From NCBI GenBank assembly GCA_903904765.1, contig CAIVEA010000392.1:1-7439 (forward strand): 7,439 bases of DNA, written 5' to 3'. The DNA is from an uncultured Chloroflexota bacterium. Lineage in GTDB: Bacteria > Chloroflexota > Anaerolineae > Aggregatilineales > Phototrophicaceae. Of this stretch, positions 4,766 to 7,439 are shown piece after piece; positions within the stretch are counted from its first letter, which is position 1, and the number at the start of each line of letters is the position of its first letter. The notes below the pieces were generated by a model, which was not told the DNA's origin, made no database searches, and was given only the letters and a program-made list of their open reading frames with translations. The position numbers and the translations under genes are program-made.

Positions 4766-7432
4766 ATGCGTCTTTCTTTAACTGACTCCATGCTCCGAAC
4801 AGGCGTGAGACTCATTTTCATCATCTCCACCTGTACCGTAACCCTGTTCAACCTGATTGACCTGCCTCCGGTCAGCGCTGCATGCAGCGTCAGCGGGGTG
4901 GCCTATCAGGACTACAATAATAATGTGACCCGCGACGGCATCGAACCGGGCGTGGGCGATGTGACCGTCACCGCCTATCAAGATACCGATGGCGATGCGG
5001 TGGAAGAAATCGTTGGCACAACCACGACTGCCCTCAGCACCGATCCTCTCGTGCTAGGCACATACACGTTACCCATCACCAGCGTGGATGGTCGGGTACG
5101 CATCGAGTTCACCAACCTGCCCAACCATTTGCAACCGGGGCGCTTCGGCGCGGGCAGACTGGGCGCAGGGACGGACGGCGAAACCACCGTCACGTTCATT
5201 GACTGCGCGGGTAACGCCGCCACTACGATTGATGTGCCGCTGTTCTCGGCGGGCGCGTACTGCCACAGCCAGAACCCGGACATCGGCACCAGTTGCTATG
5301 TCTCCAACGACAACCTAGACCCGTCACCCGGCATTCAGAATTTCGCAACATTCCTCAGCTTTCCCTATGATGTCGGCGGCACTAACACCGTCTTTGGCGA
5401 TATTGGGACGGTAAGCGCTGGGGTGCAACCGGCAGTGGGTGGCCCGGAAAGCAAATTGGCATCACCCGGCGAAATAGGCACCACATGGGGATTAGGCTAT
5501 CAGGCGAGTTCGGATAGCTTCTATGTCGCCTCATTCGTGCGGCGGCACACGGGCTTGGGGCCGAACGCCACAGGTGGAACAACCACGGGCGGAATCTACC
5601 GGATTGAGAACGCCAGCGCAGGGACGTACAATGCGGCAGATGTGTCTCTGTTCATGGATTTGAACGCCGCCCCGTATAACTTCAATACGGGCGCTGACCC
5701 GCACCCGCAAGATATCCCCAACCGCCCTACATGGTGTATTGAAGATCCAATCACGAACATTCCTTACGCCTACGATTCGTGCTGGCAGGTTGACAAGGAT
5801 ACATATCTTTTAGTGGGCAAAATTGGTCTTGGCGATATTGAAATGTCGGAAGATGAATTGCGCTTATATGTGGTCAATCTGAATCGCCCTGCTGGTCGCC
5901 CTTATAGCGAAATTCTAGCCATCCCCATTGGACTAGATGGTGTAGCGCCTGCTGCAAACCAGATCGGACATTACCCGCTGCGGTTGACCGACCTGCCGGG
6001 AGCAAGCGCCACCTGCCCCACCTACAGTGATCTATGGCCTTTTGGCCTCGCCACCCACAATGAACGGTTGTATGTCGGGCTGGTGTGTACTGCTGAGTCG
6101 ACCAATAATGTCGCTAACCTGCGAGCCTACGTGTACAGCATGGATCAGCTGAATCCGGGGCTGGGATTCCGGCAGGATGTAACGTTCCCGCTGAATTACG
6201 CACGCCGCTTTGCCAATTACAACTACAATGCCGGTGTGACCTACTCCGCAACGTGGCAACCTTGGACGAACACATGGCCAACAGCTCCGTTTGTTAATCG
6301 TAATGCGCTGGTTTACCCGGAACCATGGCTGACGGGGATTGTATTCGATGGCGAAGACATGATCTTGACCCTGCGCGACCGGATGGGCGATCGGGCCGGC
6401 AACGTCCGAAACACACCCAATGAACTACCCAGTGCAACGCCAAAGGTGTTCCAGATTGGCGCTGGTGATGTCCTTCGCGTCTGCTATAACCCGACTAATC
6501 AGAGCTACAGCCTAGAAGCTGCCGGCAATTGTCTGGGCAGACCCAACCGTGCTGTCGCAGAGAATCCCAGTCAAGGCCCCGGTGGGGATGAGTTCTATCA
6601 TGCCGACCAGAATAATCCAGTTGCGGGCAACAATACCACGCCAATAACTATTCCTCTGGACACGAGAGAAGTCGTCGCACATGACGAAGTGACCATCGGC
6701 GGCGTGGTCACGCTGCCGGGCAGCGGCACCGTGGCCTTAACAGCCTTCGACCCGCTATGGCCTCAAGCTTTTGCTAATGATAACGGTCTATTTGATGCCG
6801 GCGTGATCTGGCTCGATAACGAAACAGGCGATCGCACTCAGAGCTACCGAATTGTGGCAGGCGCTCAAGGTGGCCCCGGCAACAATCAGGGCAAGTCGAA
6901 CGGTCTGGGCGATATGGAACTGGTGTGCGGTGCGGCACCGCTGGAGATCGGCAACCGCGTGTGGTTCGATGATAACCGCAACGGTGTGCAGGACGGCGAC
7001 CTGACCAAAGAACCTCCCGTTGTAGGTGTGTGGCTCACCTTGTATATGGATACCAATGATGACGGTGTGGTAGATCGCAAGATCGCTGAAACGCAAACCG
7101 ATGCCGATGGCGGGTACTATTTCAACGAAACCAATATCTATTGGAACGGCACAGCGAATTACACCGGTCTACTAGGCGCGGCGATCCCGAATGTCAACTT
7201 CGATGATGTGAACGGCAACGGAACCCGCGAACCGATTGAGGCCATCGGTCTGCTTCCCCAAACCAACTACGAAGTCCGTATTGATGACCCGCGCAACTAT
7301 GCGATTGGTGGCCCGCTGGAAAGTACCCCCGGTAACGAGTGGTACATCACGCAACGCTATGCCTCGCCGCTGAGTGACGGTAATTTCAGTAATCGGTGGG
7401 GCGATGGGGGCGGGGGCCAGGCTGGAGAGTAG
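4766..7432 (+). CDS. Secreted SdrD B-like domain protein with central propeller-like region, C-terminus apparently incomplete
   Basis: This is an exported, probably surface or extracellular protein of 888 residues; its ligand is unknown. Residues 1-38 form a signal peptide with an Arg-containing N-terminus, a hydrophobic core at 16-31 and a VSA|A cleavage site. An SdrD-like beta domain covers about 40-160, opening with CSVSGVAYQD and carrying Asp/Asn-rich loops (DTDGD at 73-77) typical of calcium binding. Residues 164-722 form a conserved region seen in many bacterial SdrD-type proteins, with landmarks GTTWGLGYQ (238-246), FVRRHTGLGP (257-266), GKIGLGDIEMSED (351-363), LYVGLVC (435-441), RAYVYSMD (453-460) and NGLGDMELVC (712-721). 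Repeated strand-like blocks suggest a beta-propeller fold. A second SdrD-like domain starts at IGNRVWFDDNRNGVQDGD (728-745) with further acidic loops at 762-770 and 813-822. It stops at Gly-rich GGGGQAGE without the usual final strand. There is no LPXTG motif or C-terminal membrane segment. The domain identity is firm; adhesion or a structural surface role is inference. Confidence 0.85.
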   Translation: MRLSLTDSMLRTGVRLIFIISTCTVTLFNLIDLPPVSAACSVSGVAYQDYNNNVTRDGIEPGVGDVTVTAYQDTDGDAVEEIVGTTTTALSTDPLVLGTYTLPITSVDGRVRIEFTNLPNHLQPGRFGAGRLGAGTDGETTVTFIDCAGNAATTIDVPLFSAGAYCHSQNPDIGTSCYVSNDNLDPSPGIQNFATFLSFPYDVGGTNTVFGDIGTVSAGVQPAVGGPESKLASPGEIGTTWGLGYQASSDSFYVASFVRRHTGLGPNATGGTTTGGIYRIENASAGTYNAADVSLFMDLNAAPYNFNTGADPHPQDIPNRPTWCIEDPITNIPYAYDSCWQVDKDTYLLVGKIGLGDIEMSEDELRLYVVNLNRPAGRPYSEILAIPIGLDGVAPAANQIGHYPLRLTDLPGASATCPTYSDLWPFGLATHNERLYVGLVCTAESTNNVANLRAYVYSMDQLNPGLGFRQDVTFPLNYARRFANYNYNAGVTYSATWQPWTNTWPTAPFVNRNALVYPEPWLTGIVFDGEDMILTLRDRMGDRAGNVRNTPNELPSATPKVFQIGAGDVLRVCYNPTNQSYSLEAAGNCLGRPNRAVAENPSQGPGGDEFYHADQNNPVAGNNTTPITIPLDTREVVAHDEVTIGGVVTLPGSGTVALTAFDPLWPQAFANDNGLFDAGVIWLDNETGDRTQSYRIVAGAQGGPGNNQGKSNGLGDMELVCGAAPLEIGNRVWFDDNRNGVQDGDLTKEPPVVGVWLTLYMDTNDDGVVDRKIAETQTDADGGYYFNETNIYWNGTANYTGLLGAAIPNVNFDDVNGNGTREPIEAIGLLPQTNYEVRIDDPRNYAIGGPLESTPGNEWYITQRYASPLSDGNFSNRWGDGGGGQAGE
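7406..7416 (+). repeat. G-rich run at the 3' end of the SdrD-like gene
   Basis: Eleven bases, GGGGGCGGGGG, encode the Gly run just before the TAG at 7430-7432. Both other forward frames stay open from here to the window end. Homopolymer-like G runs are common sites of slippage or sequencing error, which matters because the encoded domain looks cut short. Confidence 0.5.
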
Positions 7433-7439
7433 GATCAGC

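Noticed and set aside
4862..4885. Lipoprotein signal (V-S-A-A-C) at residues 36-40
   Set aside because: The position -3 to the Cys is Ser rather than Leu/Val/Ile, and a V-S-A|A type I cleavage site fits better. The Cys opens the SdrD-like domain.
7340..7432. LPXTG-type sorting signal or C-terminal membrane anchor on the SdrD-like protein
   Set aside because: No LPXTG-like motif, hydrophobic segment or basic tail is present before the stop codon.

Overview
The window looks like chromosomal DNA from a member of the Chloroflexota (Anaerolineae-like). This is inferred from three things. A class A penicillin-binding protein carries a very long proline/glutamate-rich cytoplasmic head and an extracellular Ig-like tail. 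It is followed by a secreted SdrD-type surface protein. Both reading frames have moderately high GC. No marker gene is present, so the phylum is an inference from protein style.

Layout. Bases 1-44 hold the first 15 codons of a minus-strand gene whose reading (MQTRCEWCGDDPLYV) matches the N-terminus of DNA-3-methyladenine glycosylase I (Tag); the rest lies left of the window. Bases 45-232 are a divergent intergenic region with a perfect TATAAT box for the rightward gene and an inverted repeat over the place where its -35 would be. Bases 233-4516 encode a 1427-residue bifunctional penicillin-binding protein: 515-residue cytoplasmic head, one membrane segment, GT51 glycosyltransferase, transpeptidase, Ig-like domain and a Thr/Pro tail. 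A perfect 14-bp hairpin at 4526-4557 closes this unit. Bases 4558-4765 hold a candidate promoter, a structured leader of two hairpins, and a ribosome binding site. Bases 4766-7432 encode an 888-residue exported protein: signal peptide, SdrD-like domain, a central propeller-like region, and a second SdrD-like domain that ends abruptly next to a G-rich run, 7 bases before the window ends.

The three genes appear to be separate transcription units: tag diverges, and the terminator separates the other two. The penicillin-binding protein builds and crosslinks peptidoglycan at the outer face of the membrane. The SdrD-like protein is exported and probably calcium-stabilised at or beyond the surface. 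Nothing shows that they work together. The points most worth a second look are the cytoplasmic head of the penicillin-binding protein, substitutions in its glycosyltransferase motifs, the structured leader before the surface protein gene, and the incomplete C-terminus of that protein. I see no mobile element, CRISPR array, tRNA or rRNA.
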